Source of the DNA: J027 sp034437655
GTDB lineage: Bacteria > Chloroflexota > Anaerolineae > Aggregatilineales > J027
Direction: 5' to 3'
DNA length: 64,000 nucleotides
Assembly (NCBI GenBank): GCA_034437655.1
Contig: DAOTTU010000066.1
Location: 1 to 64,000, forward strand
Of the stretch, positions 56,261 through 64,000 are shown one piece after another. Both the position numbers and the translations under genes were made by a program. The notes below the pieces were generated by a model. That model made no database searches and was not told the origin of the DNA. It saw nothing but the letters and a program-made list of their open reading frames with translations. How positions within the stretch are numbered: position 1 is the stretch's first letter; every line of letters begins with the position of its first letter.

Positions 56261-56276
56261 TGTGAAAAAACTCACA
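56261..56276. promoter_or_regulatory. Rex- or CRP/FNR-type palindrome upstream of cydA
   Basis: TGTGAAAAAACTCACA is a perfect TGTGA-N6-TCACA palindrome, 118 bases before the cydA start. It matches the half-sites of CRP-type regulators and also the Rex core TGTGAA-N4-TTCACA with one change. Rex is known to repress cyd operons in B. subtilis and S. coelicolor by sensing NADH/NAD+. No regulator gene is in the window, so which protein binds is open. Confidence 0.55.
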
Positions 56277-56394
56277 ATAAATACACAGCCATTTGATGAC
56301 AATGTTCACTACGACTCATTTGACTCTCATAATACCATTCTGGTACATAGGTTATGGGTCTTAAAATCAAATAAATCATAGGATAAATATTGGA

Positions 56395-57804
56395 ATGGAT
56401 GCATTAGACCTTGCGCGGCTTCAATTCGCCGTCACCACAGTCTTTCACTTCTTCTTTGTTCCGCTTTCGATGGGGCTAAGCATTCTCATCGCCGTCATGC
56501 AAACCAACTGGTACCGCACGGGTAATGAAAAATGGCTACGAATGACCAAGTTCTTCGGCACGCTATTTTTGATTAACTTTGCAGTCGGTGTCGTGACTGG
56601 TATCGTACAGGAATTTCAATTTGGCATGAACTGGTCAGAGTATTCGCGCTTTGTCGGTGACATTTTTGGCGCACCGCTAGCGATTGAAGCACTCATGGCG
56701 TTCTTTATTGAATCTACTTTCCTCGGCTTATGGATTTTTGGCTGGGACAAGCTCTCCAAACGTGTACACCTCGCGTGTATCTGGATGGTCGCGTTCGGCG
56801 CAAATATTTCTGCGCTATGGATTCTGCTGGCAAATTCCTTCATGCAGAACCCGGTCGGCTATGAAATCAATGAGGTCACCGGACGTGCAGAAATGACAGA
56901 CTTCGGCGCGTTAATTACCAATGAATATATATTTACCCAATATCCGCATGTGGTCTTAGGCGCACTCACAACGTCCGCTTTCTTTGTGGTAGGTATCTCT
57001 GCGTTCCGGCTTGTGCGTGAAATCAGCGACGGCGATCGCGAAGTCTTTAGCACCGCCCTCACGCTTGGTATGGTGGTCGGCTTAGTATCCGTGATTGCAA
57101 CGATGGGCTTTGGACATATGTCCGGTCAAAAGCTCTCCGAAGTCCAGCCCATGAAATTGGCCGCTGCGGAAGGGTTATGGGAAGACGCAGACCCCGCCGG
57201 GCTCTCGATCTTTGAAATTGGCGACGAAGTCAATCGTGACTCCATCGTTGACATCACCGTGCCATATGTTCTCAGCTTCATGGTCTATGAAACGCCAACA
57301 GGTGAAGTACGTGGTATCAACAGCTTGCAGGCCGAATACGAAGAAACCTACGGCCCCGGTGACTATGTGCCCCCGGTCTGGATTAGCTATTGGAGCTTCC
57401 GCGCAATGGTCGGTGCTGGTATGGCGATGATGGTTCTGGCTGTGGTTGGCCTGTTCTTGACCTGGCGCGGCAACCTGCTCACCAACAAATGGGTGATGCG
57501 TGGCCTGATGCTCTCACTATTTTTGCCCTACATCGCCAACTCTACAGGCTGGATTCTCGCTGAGGTTGGTCGCCAACCCTGGATCGTCTTCGGTGTGATG
57601 ACGGTTGAAGACGCGGTATCCCCGAATGTTGCAATGGGCACCGTAGCTATCTCGCTAGTCGGCTTCACCGCAGTCTATAGCTTCCTGACGGGTCTGTATG
57701 TCTTCTTGACCTACAAGTACGCCAAAGAAGACACCAGGATTATTCCGGCTGAAAGCATGGACCCGCACCCTGAAACCCAGCCCGCACTTGACGGTGCATA
57801 CTAA
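56395..57804 (+). CDS. cydA: Cytochrome bd oxidase subunit I
   Basis: CydA carries the quinol site and the three hemes of the bd oxidase, which reduces oxygen to water without pumping protons but builds a proton gradient. The 469-residue protein has about nine membrane helices. FHFFFVPLSMGL near the start includes the His ligand of heme b595, YPHVVLGALTTSAFF holds a heme b558 ligand His, and GRQPWIVFGVM matches the conserved region of the Q-loop end. It begins the four-gene cyd operon; cydB follows 25 bases later. Confidence 0.97.
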   Translation: MDALDLARLQFAVTTVFHFFFVPLSMGLSILIAVMQTNWYRTGNEKWLRMTKFFGTLFLINFAVGVVTGIVQEFQFGMNWSEYSRFVGDIFGAPLAIEALMAFFIESTFLGLWIFGWDKLSKRVHLACIWMVAFGANISALWILLANSFMQNPVGYEINEVTGRAEMTDFGALITNEYIFTQYPHVVLGALTTSAFFVVGISAFRLVREISDGDREVFSTALTLGMVVGLVSVIATMGFGHMSGQKLSEVQPMKLAAAEGLWEDADPAGLSIFEIGDEVNRDSIVDITVPYVLSFMVYETPTGEVRGINSLQAEYEETYGPGDYVPPVWISYWSFRAMVGAGMAMMVLAVVGLFLTWRGNLLTNKWVMRGLMLSLFLPYIANSTGWILAEVGRQPWIVFGVMTVEDAVSPNVAMGTVAISLVGFTAVYSFLTGLYVFLTYKYAKEDTRIIPAESMDPHPETQPALDGAY

Positions 57805-57829
57805 ACTCGTATTGGGAGACTAAAACAAC

Positions 57830-58852
57830 ATGGACATTGAACTTAGCACTATCTGGTTTGTACTCGTCGGCGTCCTTTTCACGGGCTTCTTCTTCCTGGA
57901 AGGTTTCGACTTCGGAGTAGGTATCTTGCTCCCCTTCCTCGGCAAAAACGACAAACAACGACGCATGATTATTAACACGATTGGCCCCGTTTGGGATGGC
58001 AACGAAGTCTGGCTGCTGACGGCCGGTGGCGCAATGTTCGCCGCCTTCCCGCACTGGTATGCGACCCTCTTTAGTGGGTTCTATCTGGCGCTATTCTTAA
58101 TCTTGATCGCGATGATTGTACGCGGTGTCGCCTTTGAATTCCGCAGCAAGCATGATGACCCGCGCTGGCGTCAGGGCTGGGACTGGGGCATCTTCTTCGG
58201 TAGCTTGATTCCAGCGATTCTATGGGGCGTCGCAATCGGTAACATCGTGCGCGGTGTCGCGATTGACGAAACCATGACCTACACAGGTACTTTCTTTGAT
58301 CTGCTGAACCCCTACTCGCTGCTGGGTGGCGTGGTAACACTTGCGCTGTTCACCCTGCACGGTGCAATCTTCCTCTCACTGAAGAGCAGTGGCAGCATTC
58401 AAGAGGGTGCTGAACGTGTCGCCCGTCTGCTGTGGCTACCCGTCGTACTCGGCGCACTGCTGTTCGTTGGTGCCAGTGCAGTTGAAACCGACATCTACGA
58501 CGACCCCAACATTGTGACACTGTTCGCCACACTGGGCGCAGTCGTGAGCCTACTTGCAGTTGGTTACATGCTCTTTATGTCCAGGCACTACCTCAAGGCT
58601 TTTGCAGGTACTGGTTCTACTATTCTCTTTGTTGTGCTGCTAGTCTTTAGCGGATTGTATCCGCGCGTGATGCCTTCCAGCCTCGGCTCTGAATACGACC
58701 TGACCATTGAAAATGCGTCCTCAACGGACTACACACTCGGTATCATGACGATTGTCGCGATCACATTCGTGCCCATCGTCCTGCTCTACCAGGGCTGGAC
58801 CTACTGGGTGTTCCGTCAACGCATCACCGAGGACTCACACCTCGAATACTAG
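57830..58852 (+). CDS. cydB: Cytochrome bd oxidase subunit II
   Basis: CydB supports assembly and stability of the CydAB heterodimer. The 340-residue protein has about eight helices and the conserved motifs FFFLEGFDFGVGILL near the start, GPVWDGNEVWLLTAGGA and FPHWYATLFSGFYL. It starts 25 bases after cydA in the same operon. A hairpin lies before cydD. Confidence 0.96.
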   Translation: MDIELSTIWFVLVGVLFTGFFFLEGFDFGVGILLPFLGKNDKQRRMIINTIGPVWDGNEVWLLTAGGAMFAAFPHWYATLFSGFYLALFLILIAMIVRGVAFEFRSKHDDPRWRQGWDWGIFFGSLIPAILWGVAIGNIVRGVAIDETMTYTGTFFDLLNPYSLLGGVVTLALFTLHGAIFLSLKSSGSIQEGAERVARLLWLPVVLGALLFVGASAVETDIYDDPNIVTLFATLGAVVSLLAVGYMLFMSRHYLKAFAGTGSTILFVVLLVFSGLYPRVMPSSLGSEYDLTIENASSTDYTLGIMTIVAITFVPIVLLYQGWTYWVFRQRITEDSHLEY

Positions 58853-58900
58853 GTAGGAGACGACCGCAACACCTGCAATTCGCGCTAAAGCTCAAAATCG

Positions 58901-58931
58901 CGCCTTCTCACTGGCAAACGGTGGGAAGGCG
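58901..58931 (+). other. 11-base hairpin between cydB and cydD
   Basis: CGCCTTCTCAC (58901-58911) pairs with GTGGGAAGGCG (58921-58931), one G-T pair, 9-base loop. No T tract follows, so it is not a standard terminator. It may stabilise cydAB mRNA or adjust the ratio of cydAB to cydDC (inference). Confidence 0.55.
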
Positions 58932-58981
58932 TTGTACCATATGCTTAGAAACATCACAGACAGCGTAGGACTACATTATTT

Positions 58982-60706
58982 ATGGACAAACGCCTACTCG
59001 CGGAAGCCCGAACCGCACGCCGCGCTCTTATGGCAACAGTAGGATTTAGCTTTGTTATCGGGTTGGTTGTCATCGCCCAGGCCTATCTTCTCAGTACCGT
59101 TATCAATAATGTGTTTATTGAAGGCGAAACCCTCAGCGCGGTCAGTGGTCTGATCTTTGCGCTGGCAGGGCTGGTAGTGTTGCGGTCCGCGTTCAGCTAT
59201 GGCGAAACACTGGCCGCCGCACAGGTTGCCATCCGTGTGAAAGCAGACCTGCGTGAACGCCTTGTCACACACCTGATGAAACTGGGCCCGGCTTTTGCGC
59301 AGGGAGAACGCAGCGGTGAGTTGGCCAACACCGCCAGCGAAGGCATTGAAGACCTCGACGCCTGGTTTAAAGACTACCTGCCGGGGCTTTTTACTGCACT
59401 GATCATTCCTATCACGATTCTGGTAATTGTGCTGCCGCTCGATTTACTGACGTTTGTAGTGCTATTATTGACTGCACCCTTGATCCCCGTCTTTATGGCT
59501 CTCATTGGTATCGCGGCCGGGGTGCTGGCCACACGACAATTCAACGCCATGAGCCAGATGAGCGCCCATTTCCTCGACGTCATGCAGGGCCTAACCACGC
59601 TCAAGTTATTTAATCGCAGCCGCAAGCAAGTGCAGACCATCGAGCGTATTACCGATGACTTTCGTGAGACAACGATGGGCGTGTTGCGGGTTGCATTTCT
59701 GTCGTCAATGGTGCTTGAACTGTTGGCGTCAATCAGTGTCGCAATTGTCGCGGTCGAGATTGGCTTTCGGTTGCTGTATGACACAATTGGCTTTCAAGAG
59801 GCACTGTTCTTGCTGATTCTCGCGCCAGAATACTACCTGCCGCTGCGGGCACTGGGCATGAAGTTCCACGCCGGGAAAGATGGCACCGCCGCTGCTGACC
59901 GTATCTTCGCCGTGCTGGAAACCCCACCGCTACAAGGCATGGATGGGCAGGGAGCCGTCCCCGAAAAGCTGGACATCCAATTCACTGATGTGCGTGTGGT
60001 CTATCGCGATGACGAAGAAAAACCCGCCCTGAATAAGGTTTCACTACGTATTCAACCGGGTGAGAAAATCGCGCTGGTGGGGGCTAGCGGTAGTGGCAAA
60101 AGCACCATTGCCAACCTGCTGATGCGCTTTGTCAATCCACAGTCCGGTGAAATTGCAGTAGACGGTGTGCCCCTGCAAGACATCAATGTGGCAGCCTGGC
60201 GCGACAATATTGGGTGGGTGCCACAGACGCCGTATCTGTTCAACACCACCATCGCTGAGAATATCCGCATCGGCAAAGAAGACGCCAGCATGAACGAGAT
60301 CATGGCCGCTGCGCAACAAGCCGCTGCCCATGCGTTTATTATGGGGTTTCCGGGTGGCTACGATACGCTATGTGGGGAACGCGGCGCACGGCTGAGCGGC
60401 GGCCAGGCACAACGCATCGCGCTGGCACGTGCCTTTCTGCGAGACGCACCTTTTTTGATTCTGGACGAAGCCACTGCCAACCTCGACATTGATACCGAGC
60501 AACTGGTAGACCGGGCGTTGCAAGACCTTCTTGCGAACAAGACCGCGCTGATTATCGCTCACCGCCTGAATACCGTCCTCAAGGCCGACCGCATTCTGGT
60601 GCTGAAGCAGGGGCAAATCATTGAACACGGTACGCATCAGGAATTGATCGCTCACCAGGGCGAGTATGCCGGGCTGGTGCAAGCCTATGCAGAGGTGAAA
60701 GCATGA
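58982..60706 (+). CDS. cydD: Thiol reductant ABC exporter subunit CydD
   Basis: The 574-residue half-transporter has an N-terminal membrane domain of about six helices and a C-terminal ATPase: Walker A LVGASGSGKST, signature LSGGQAQRIALARA, Walker B FLILDEATANLD, and AHRL. With CydC it exports glutathione or cysteine and is needed to assemble cytochrome bd. The cydC ATG overlaps its stop by 4 bases. Confidence 0.94.
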   Translation: MDKRLLAEARTARRALMATVGFSFVIGLVVIAQAYLLSTVINNVFIEGETLSAVSGLIFALAGLVVLRSAFSYGETLAAAQVAIRVKADLRERLVTHLMKLGPAFAQGERSGELANTASEGIEDLDAWFKDYLPGLFTALIIPITILVIVLPLDLLTFVVLLLTAPLIPVFMALIGIAAGVLATRQFNAMSQMSAHFLDVMQGLTTLKLFNRSRKQVQTIERITDDFRETTMGVLRVAFLSSMVLELLASISVAIVAVEIGFRLLYDTIGFQEALFLLILAPEYYLPLRALGMKFHAGKDGTAAADRIFAVLETPPLQGMDGQGAVPEKLDIQFTDVRVVYRDDEEKPALNKVSLRIQPGEKIALVGASGSGKSTIANLLMRFVNPQSGEIAVDGVPLQDINVAAWRDNIGWVPQTPYLFNTTIAENIRIGKEDASMNEIMAAAQQAAAHAFIMGFPGGYDTLCGERGARLSGGQAQRIALARAFLRDAPFLILDEATANLDIDTEQLVDRALQDLLANKTALIIAHRLNTVLKADRILVLKQGQIIEHGTHQELIAHQGEYAGLVQAYAEVKA

Positions 60707-62430
60707 CGTATCCGCAACTATTCCGCCGATTGATGGGCTTCATCCTGCCCATGCGCTTCAGCATCGGGTTAGCGGTGTTGCTCGGCGCATTGACCGTCGG
60801 TAGCAGCATTGGACTAATGGCGACCTCAGCGTGGCTTATTTCAAGGGCTGGTGTAGTAGACAGTGTTGAGGCACTGGGGGTGGCTGTTGTCGGGGTGCGG
60901 GCCTTTGGTGTGTCGCGGGCAGTTTTCCGCTATGCAGAGCGGCTCGTCTCGCACGATGTCACATTCCGTTTGCTGGCACGGGTGCGTGTATGGTTCTATC
61001 AGGCCATCGAACCCCTCGCCCCGGCGCGCTTAAACGAATACCGCAGCGGGGACTTACTCGGACGTGTCGTCAGCGACGTTGAATCCCTGCAAGACTTCTA
61101 TATCCGCGTCATTGCCCCCGTGCTTGTTGGGTTGCTGACGGTGCTGGCGATGGTCATCCTGTTTGCGTTTTTCGATCCGCTGGCAACAGTGGTACTACTG
61201 GCGTTTATGCTGGCCGCCGGAACAGGCTTGCCGCTCTTTGCATGGTGGCGGACCCACCAACCCGGGCGGCGTCTGGTCGCACAACGCGCCGAATTCAGCG
61301 CAGCCTTGGTCGATGGCGTGCAAGGCATGGCTGACGCGGCCGCCTATGGCCAGACCGACCGCCATACCAAACGCCTGCACAACCTGAACGATGCCCTTGA
61401 ACGTGAAGAAAAACAACTCGCTACGTTGGACGGGGTGCAAGTTGCCGTAGGGCTGTTGCTGGTGCATCTGGGGTCGGTGGCGGTGCTATTCGTGGCTATT
61501 CCGCGTGTAGAGCCAATCTATCTGGCAACGCTGACACTGGCTACGGTGGCCGCCTTTGAGGGCATTACACCGTTGGCCGCTGCCGCCACCAATTTTGGCA
61601 CGGTGATTGCAGCCGGGGAACGTATCTTCGAAGTCGTGGATGCTAAAAAACCGATTAATGAGCCAGAAAGCTCGCCAACGCCTGAGAATGCCGCGCTGCA
61701 TGTTCATCACCTGCATTTTCGTTACACTGACGACGGGCCGGCCGTACTGCAAGATGTCAGCTTTGAGCTTGCACCCGGTCAGCGCATTGCGATTGTCGGC
61801 CCAAGCGGGGCCGGGAAATCTTCACTGGCAAACCTCCTGCTACGCTTCTACGAATACGACGAGGGGCAAATTCTGCTGGGTGGGAATAGCCTGCGCGACT
61901 ATCGGCAGGACGATGTTCACCGCCATGTCAGCCTGATGTCACAGCGCACCCACCTCTTTAACACGTCCATTCGTGAAAACATCGCCATCGCCCGGCAGGA
62001 CGCCACCGACGATGAAGTCATCGAAGCCGCTAAACAGGCACGTATTCATGAATTTGTAGAAGGCTTGCCAAACGGGTACCAAACCTTAGTCGGCGAAGCT
62101 GGGGCACAATTGAGTGGCGGAGAACGCCAGCGTGTGGCGTTGGCCCGCGTTTTGCTGAAAAATGCACCGATCATGATCCTTGACGAAGCTACCGCTAACC
62201 TTGATGCCGTCACTGAACAACACATTTTACGCGACCTCTACGCCGCCGCCAGTGACCGCACCTTGCTTGTCATCACGCACCGCCTGACGATGCTCGACCG
62301 TATGGACGAAATTCTGGTGCTGGACAATGGTCAGGTCGTTGAGCGGGGTACACAGATGACCTTACTCGCGCAGAATGGTATGTTCAAGCAAATGTGGGAC
62401 AGTCAGCGGCAGATGCTGCTAGAGGTCTAG
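60703..62430 (+). CDS. cydC: Thiol reductant ABC exporter subunit CydC
   Basis: The 575-residue partner of CydD. It has the membrane domain (with a CydC-type LMATSAWLISRAGVV stretch), Walker A VGPSGAGKSS, signature LSGGERQRVALARV, Walker B IMILDEATANLD and THRL. The start ATG overlaps the cydD stop, implying equal translation. Its end overlaps the convergent phosphoesterase gene by 12 bases. Confidence 0.94.
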   Translation: MTYPQLFRRLMGFILPMRFSIGLAVLLGALTVGSSIGLMATSAWLISRAGVVDSVEALGVAVVGVRAFGVSRAVFRYAERLVSHDVTFRLLARVRVWFYQAIEPLAPARLNEYRSGDLLGRVVSDVESLQDFYIRVIAPVLVGLLTVLAMVILFAFFDPLATVVLLAFMLAAGTGLPLFAWWRTHQPGRRLVAQRAEFSAALVDGVQGMADAAAYGQTDRHTKRLHNLNDALEREEKQLATLDGVQVAVGLLLVHLGSVAVLFVAIPRVEPIYLATLTLATVAAFEGITPLAAAATNFGTVIAAGERIFEVVDAKKPINEPESSPTPENAALHVHHLHFRYTDDGPAVLQDVSFELAPGQRIAIVGPSGAGKSSLANLLLRFYEYDEGQILLGGNSLRDYRQDDVHRHVSLMSQRTHLFNTSIRENIAIARQDATDDEVIEAAKQARIHEFVEGLPNGYQTLVGEAGAQLSGGERQRVALARVLLKNAPIMILDEATANLDAVTEQHILRDLYAAASDRTLLVITHRLTMLDRMDEILVLDNGQVVERGTQMTLLAQNGMFKQMWDSQRQMLLEV

Positions 62431-63249
62431 AGTTAGGCCCAGTTCCGCATAGGAGGTATCGAGCGCGGTCTGTTCGTCAATACCCTGTGAAATTAGCTCC
62501 TGCACCCGGCGCATAAAAGGAACGATGTAGCGCTTGCCGTGCAGGGTTTCGGCGAGCAGTACATAAGACATTGTGCCCCCTGCTGCCAGCAGGCCAACTT
62601 CCTCAGCCATTTGTTTAACCGGGGCAACATCATAGGCCACGCGCCGAAATTCAACTGCAAGGCTTTCTGCTGAAAAGTTCAGGATACAATAGGATGCGGC
62701 CGGGTTATCATCCAGCGGCATACCGACAGAACCGGGATTCACCAACTGTTTGCCGCGCCAATTACGCATAAACGGAACATGGGTATGGGCCGTGATAATC
62801 ACAGGTTGTTCAATGTCGAGAAAACTTGGCGACACCTGGCTGTCAGGCGTATCATGGCGCACCCCACCCCGCAGATTATCCGGCGCACCGTGCATGATCG
62901 CGACATCCCCCCGGACGATTGAACGCGGCAAATTGCGCACATAGTCCAGATCAGCCGTTGTGCATTGTTCAAGCGTCCAGTATGAGGGCTGCCACGAGGG
63001 GCGATACTGACCGTTCTCATTCACCAATGTTTCAGCGGCCTGCAAAACATACTGCTCATGATTGCCCATCAGCACAGTAGCGTTGAGAGCATACAGGCGC
63101 TCAAGGACAGCACGCGGAGCCGGCCCGGCGTTGATTGAATCCCCATTAACGATCATTTCATCTACAGCAGGTTGCGTTGCAAGGTCGGCCAATACGGCAT
63201 CCAGGGCATGTATATTGCTGTGGATGTCGGCCAGAATGGCATAGCGCAT
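62419..63249 (-). CDS. Metallophosphoesterase (YfcE/MPP type)
   Basis: The 276-residue protein has the calcineurin-like signature: ILADIHSNIHALDAVL (DxH), VNGDSINAGP (GDxxxxG), MGNHEQYVL (GNHE) and ITAHTHVPFMR (GHTH variant). It hydrolyses a phosphodiester or phosphomonoester using two metals. The substrate cannot be read from sequence. It is a single gene, with tRNA-Lys upstream. Confidence 0.9.
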   Translation of the reverse strand: MRYAILADIHSNIHALDAVLADLATQPAVDEMIVNGDSINAGPAPRAVLERLYALNATVLMGNHEQYVLQAAETLVNENGQYRPSWQPSYWTLEQCTTADLDYVRNLPRSIVRGDVAIMHGAPDNLRGGVRHDTPDSQVSPSFLDIEQPVIITAHTHVPFMRNWRGKQLVNPGSVGMPLDDNPAASYCILNFSAESLAVEFRRVAYDVAPVKQMAEEVGLLAAGGTMSYVLLAETLHGKRYIVPFMRRVQELISQGIDEQTALDTSYAELGLTLDL

Positions 63250-63274
63250 GGTGATCTCCTACGAGGCTGCCAAC

Positions 63275-63302
63275 AAAAAATCCACCACGCAATGGTGATG
63301 GA
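63275..63302 (-). terminator. Rho-independent terminator after tRNA-Lys
   Basis: On the minus strand an 8-base stem with one mismatch (plus 63281-63288 with 63295-63302) is followed by T6 (plus 63275-63280). It lies 5 bases after the tRNA CCA end. Confidence 0.65.
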
Positions 63303-63306
63303 TTGG

Positions 63307-63381
63307 TGGTACGCCTGGAGGGACTCGAACCCCCAACCAAAGGCTTAAAAGGCCCCTGCTCTGCCATTGAGCTACAGACGC
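63307..63381 (-). tRNA. tRNA-Lys (anticodon TTT)
   Basis: The minus strand folds as a cloverleaf: acceptor GCGTCTG with CAGGCGT (two G-T pairs), anticodon loop CTTTTAA (anticodon TTT, reading AAA), and a T-arm with GTTCGAGTC. Discriminator A and CCA are encoded, unlike the tRNA-Glu and tRNA-Val genes in this window. Confidence 0.93.
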
Positions 63382-63440
63382 ACAAGCATGAAGCAGTATA
63401 GGCAAACCCACCCCGAAAATCAAGGCAGATTTCGCCCCGC

Positions 63441-64000
63441 TCAGCCTTCCTGATCGAGCGTTAATAGATAAGCGACAATATGATAAATGTCGTCGTCTGT
63501 CAACACTTCTGTCCAGTCGCTGGGCATCACATTGGCGGCGTACATCATATCGCCCTGCTGTTCCAAAATATAGTCATTCGGATGGGCAATTGAGTTGTAG
63601 AGGTATTCGACCGCTGTCTGTCCGCCAACACGTTCGGCAGCGACGTTCGCAATGCCGTAGACATAGGGCCCGGTTCCAGGGACGGGTTCATTGGGGTTGT
63701 GGCAGGCCGTGCAGTTTTGCCCGGTTGAAGGTGACATCGCGACAAGGTTAAAGAGGGTATCGCCAATCGTTGGGTCAGCATTGGCTGGTAAATCTGGGAA
63801 GCGCTCATGGATAGTTTGTTCAGCAGCCGGGGCTTCGGTGGGCTCGGCAACCGTCGGTGCAACAGTTGGGGTCGCCGGGACGGGGGAAGCGGTCGCAGGA
63901 ACAGTCGTTGCAGTGGCTGCTTCCGTCACTGTGTCCGTTTCTGCGCTGCCGTCGCTGTCCTGATCCTGCGCTACAGTGATTGTATCTTCTTCAACAGCAC
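63441..64000 (-). CDS. c-type cytochrome, C-terminal part
   Basis: The frame is open through the window end, so the N-terminus is missing. After a Thr/Pro/Ala linker (residues of the PTVAPTVAEPT kind) comes a class I cytochrome c domain with one heme site, CTACH, and the downstream ligand Met probably in MMYAANVMPSDW. Between them PYVYGIANVAAER is typical of subunit-like cytochromes. It is likely membrane-anchored or lipidated outside the cell and carries electrons; its partner is not visible. Confidence 0.8.
   Translation of the reverse strand, partial: AVEEDTITVAQDQDSDGSAETDTVTEAATATTVPATASPVPATPTVAPTVAEPTEAPAAEQTIHERFPDLPANADPTIGDTLFNLVAMSPSTGQNCTACHNPNEPVPGTGPYVYGIANVAAERVGGQTAVEYLYNSIAHPNDYILEQQGDMMYAANVMPSDWTEVLTDDDIYHIVAYLLTLDQEG

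Noticed and set aside
63158..63385. 75-residue open frame with a Ser/Arg/Pro-rich sequence
   Set aside because: It covers tRNA-Lys and its terminator and overlaps the phosphoesterase gene; it is a shadow.
1..64000. CRISPR arrays, complete insertion sequences or prophage genes
   Set aside because: No regularly spaced repeats, transposase frames or phage structural genes were found on either strand.

Overview
The window looks like a chromosomal segment of a Chloroflexota bacterium, probably of the Anaerolineae. The basis is the protein style: secreted and membrane proteins built from SH3b, FHA, VWA and PPC-type domains joined by Thr/Pro-rich linkers, zinc-ribbon membrane proteins, and core enzymes of matching type. 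This is an inference from style; no rRNA or other decisive marker is present. About 45 protein genes and three tRNAs are packed on both strands with short gaps.

Layout. 1-2.7 kb: a scarred stretch with a gene cut by the window edge, a tandem palindrome, a truncated PP-loop (Dph6-type) remnant, a BtuF-like protein with a GNAT acetyltransferase, then a helix-turn-helix remnant without a start codon lying against tRNA-Glu(CTC). 2.8-13 kb: secreted SH3 proteins, a YyaL/DUF255 thioredoxin-fold protein, an Xaa-Pro peptidase, a TIM-barrel/SH3/M23 fusion, a zinc-ribbon SH3 protein and a lipoprotein parvulin. 13-24 kb: tilS, addA, a V4R protein, a large NYN protein, proS and a PuuD-type amidase. 24-33.6 kb: large cell-surface proteins, an SDR oxidoreductase, an FHA protein and an alpha-oxoamine synthase. 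33.8-38.7 kb: the heat-shock operon grpE-dnaK-dnaJ-prmA. 38.7-45.6 kb: VWA-FHA and FHA proteins, then an AddB-like nuclease coupled to an M23-type protein. 45.5-51.1 kb: minus-strand genes for DUF2461, an arginase-family enzyme, thiolase, a degenerate APH-fold kinase, PlsC and a TPR protein. 51.2-54.6 kb: an unusual 1066-residue SHMT-GcvT fusion and tRNA-Val(TAC). 54.7-56.2 kb: a Uma2 nuclease and an ECF sigma factor with a possibly shifted C-terminus. 56.4-62.4 kb: cydA-cydB-cydD-cydC, with a Rex/CRP-type palindrome upstream. 62.4-64 kb: a phosphoesterase, tRNA-Lys(TTT) and the C-terminal part of a c-type cytochrome.

How the genes fit together. The cyd cluster encodes a complete cytochrome bd quinol oxidase plus its CydDC assembly exporter, so the host probably respires oxygen, including at low tension. 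The grpE-dnaK-dnaJ-prmA order is that of many Gram-positive-type bacteria, but no hrcA gene or consensus CIRCE element is visible. AddA and AddB, usually encoded side by side, lie 23 kb apart on opposite strands. The many SH3/FHA/TPT-linker proteins point to an elaborate cell surface.

The strongest candidates for something undescribed are the SHMT-GcvT fusion with an apparent extra half GcvT fold, the NYN protein with a degenerate N-terminal NYN-like region, the TPR-PlsC-pseudokinase operon and the intercistronic hairpins of the cyd and dnaK operons. No CRISPR array, complete insertion sequence, prophage or recognisable defence island was seen.
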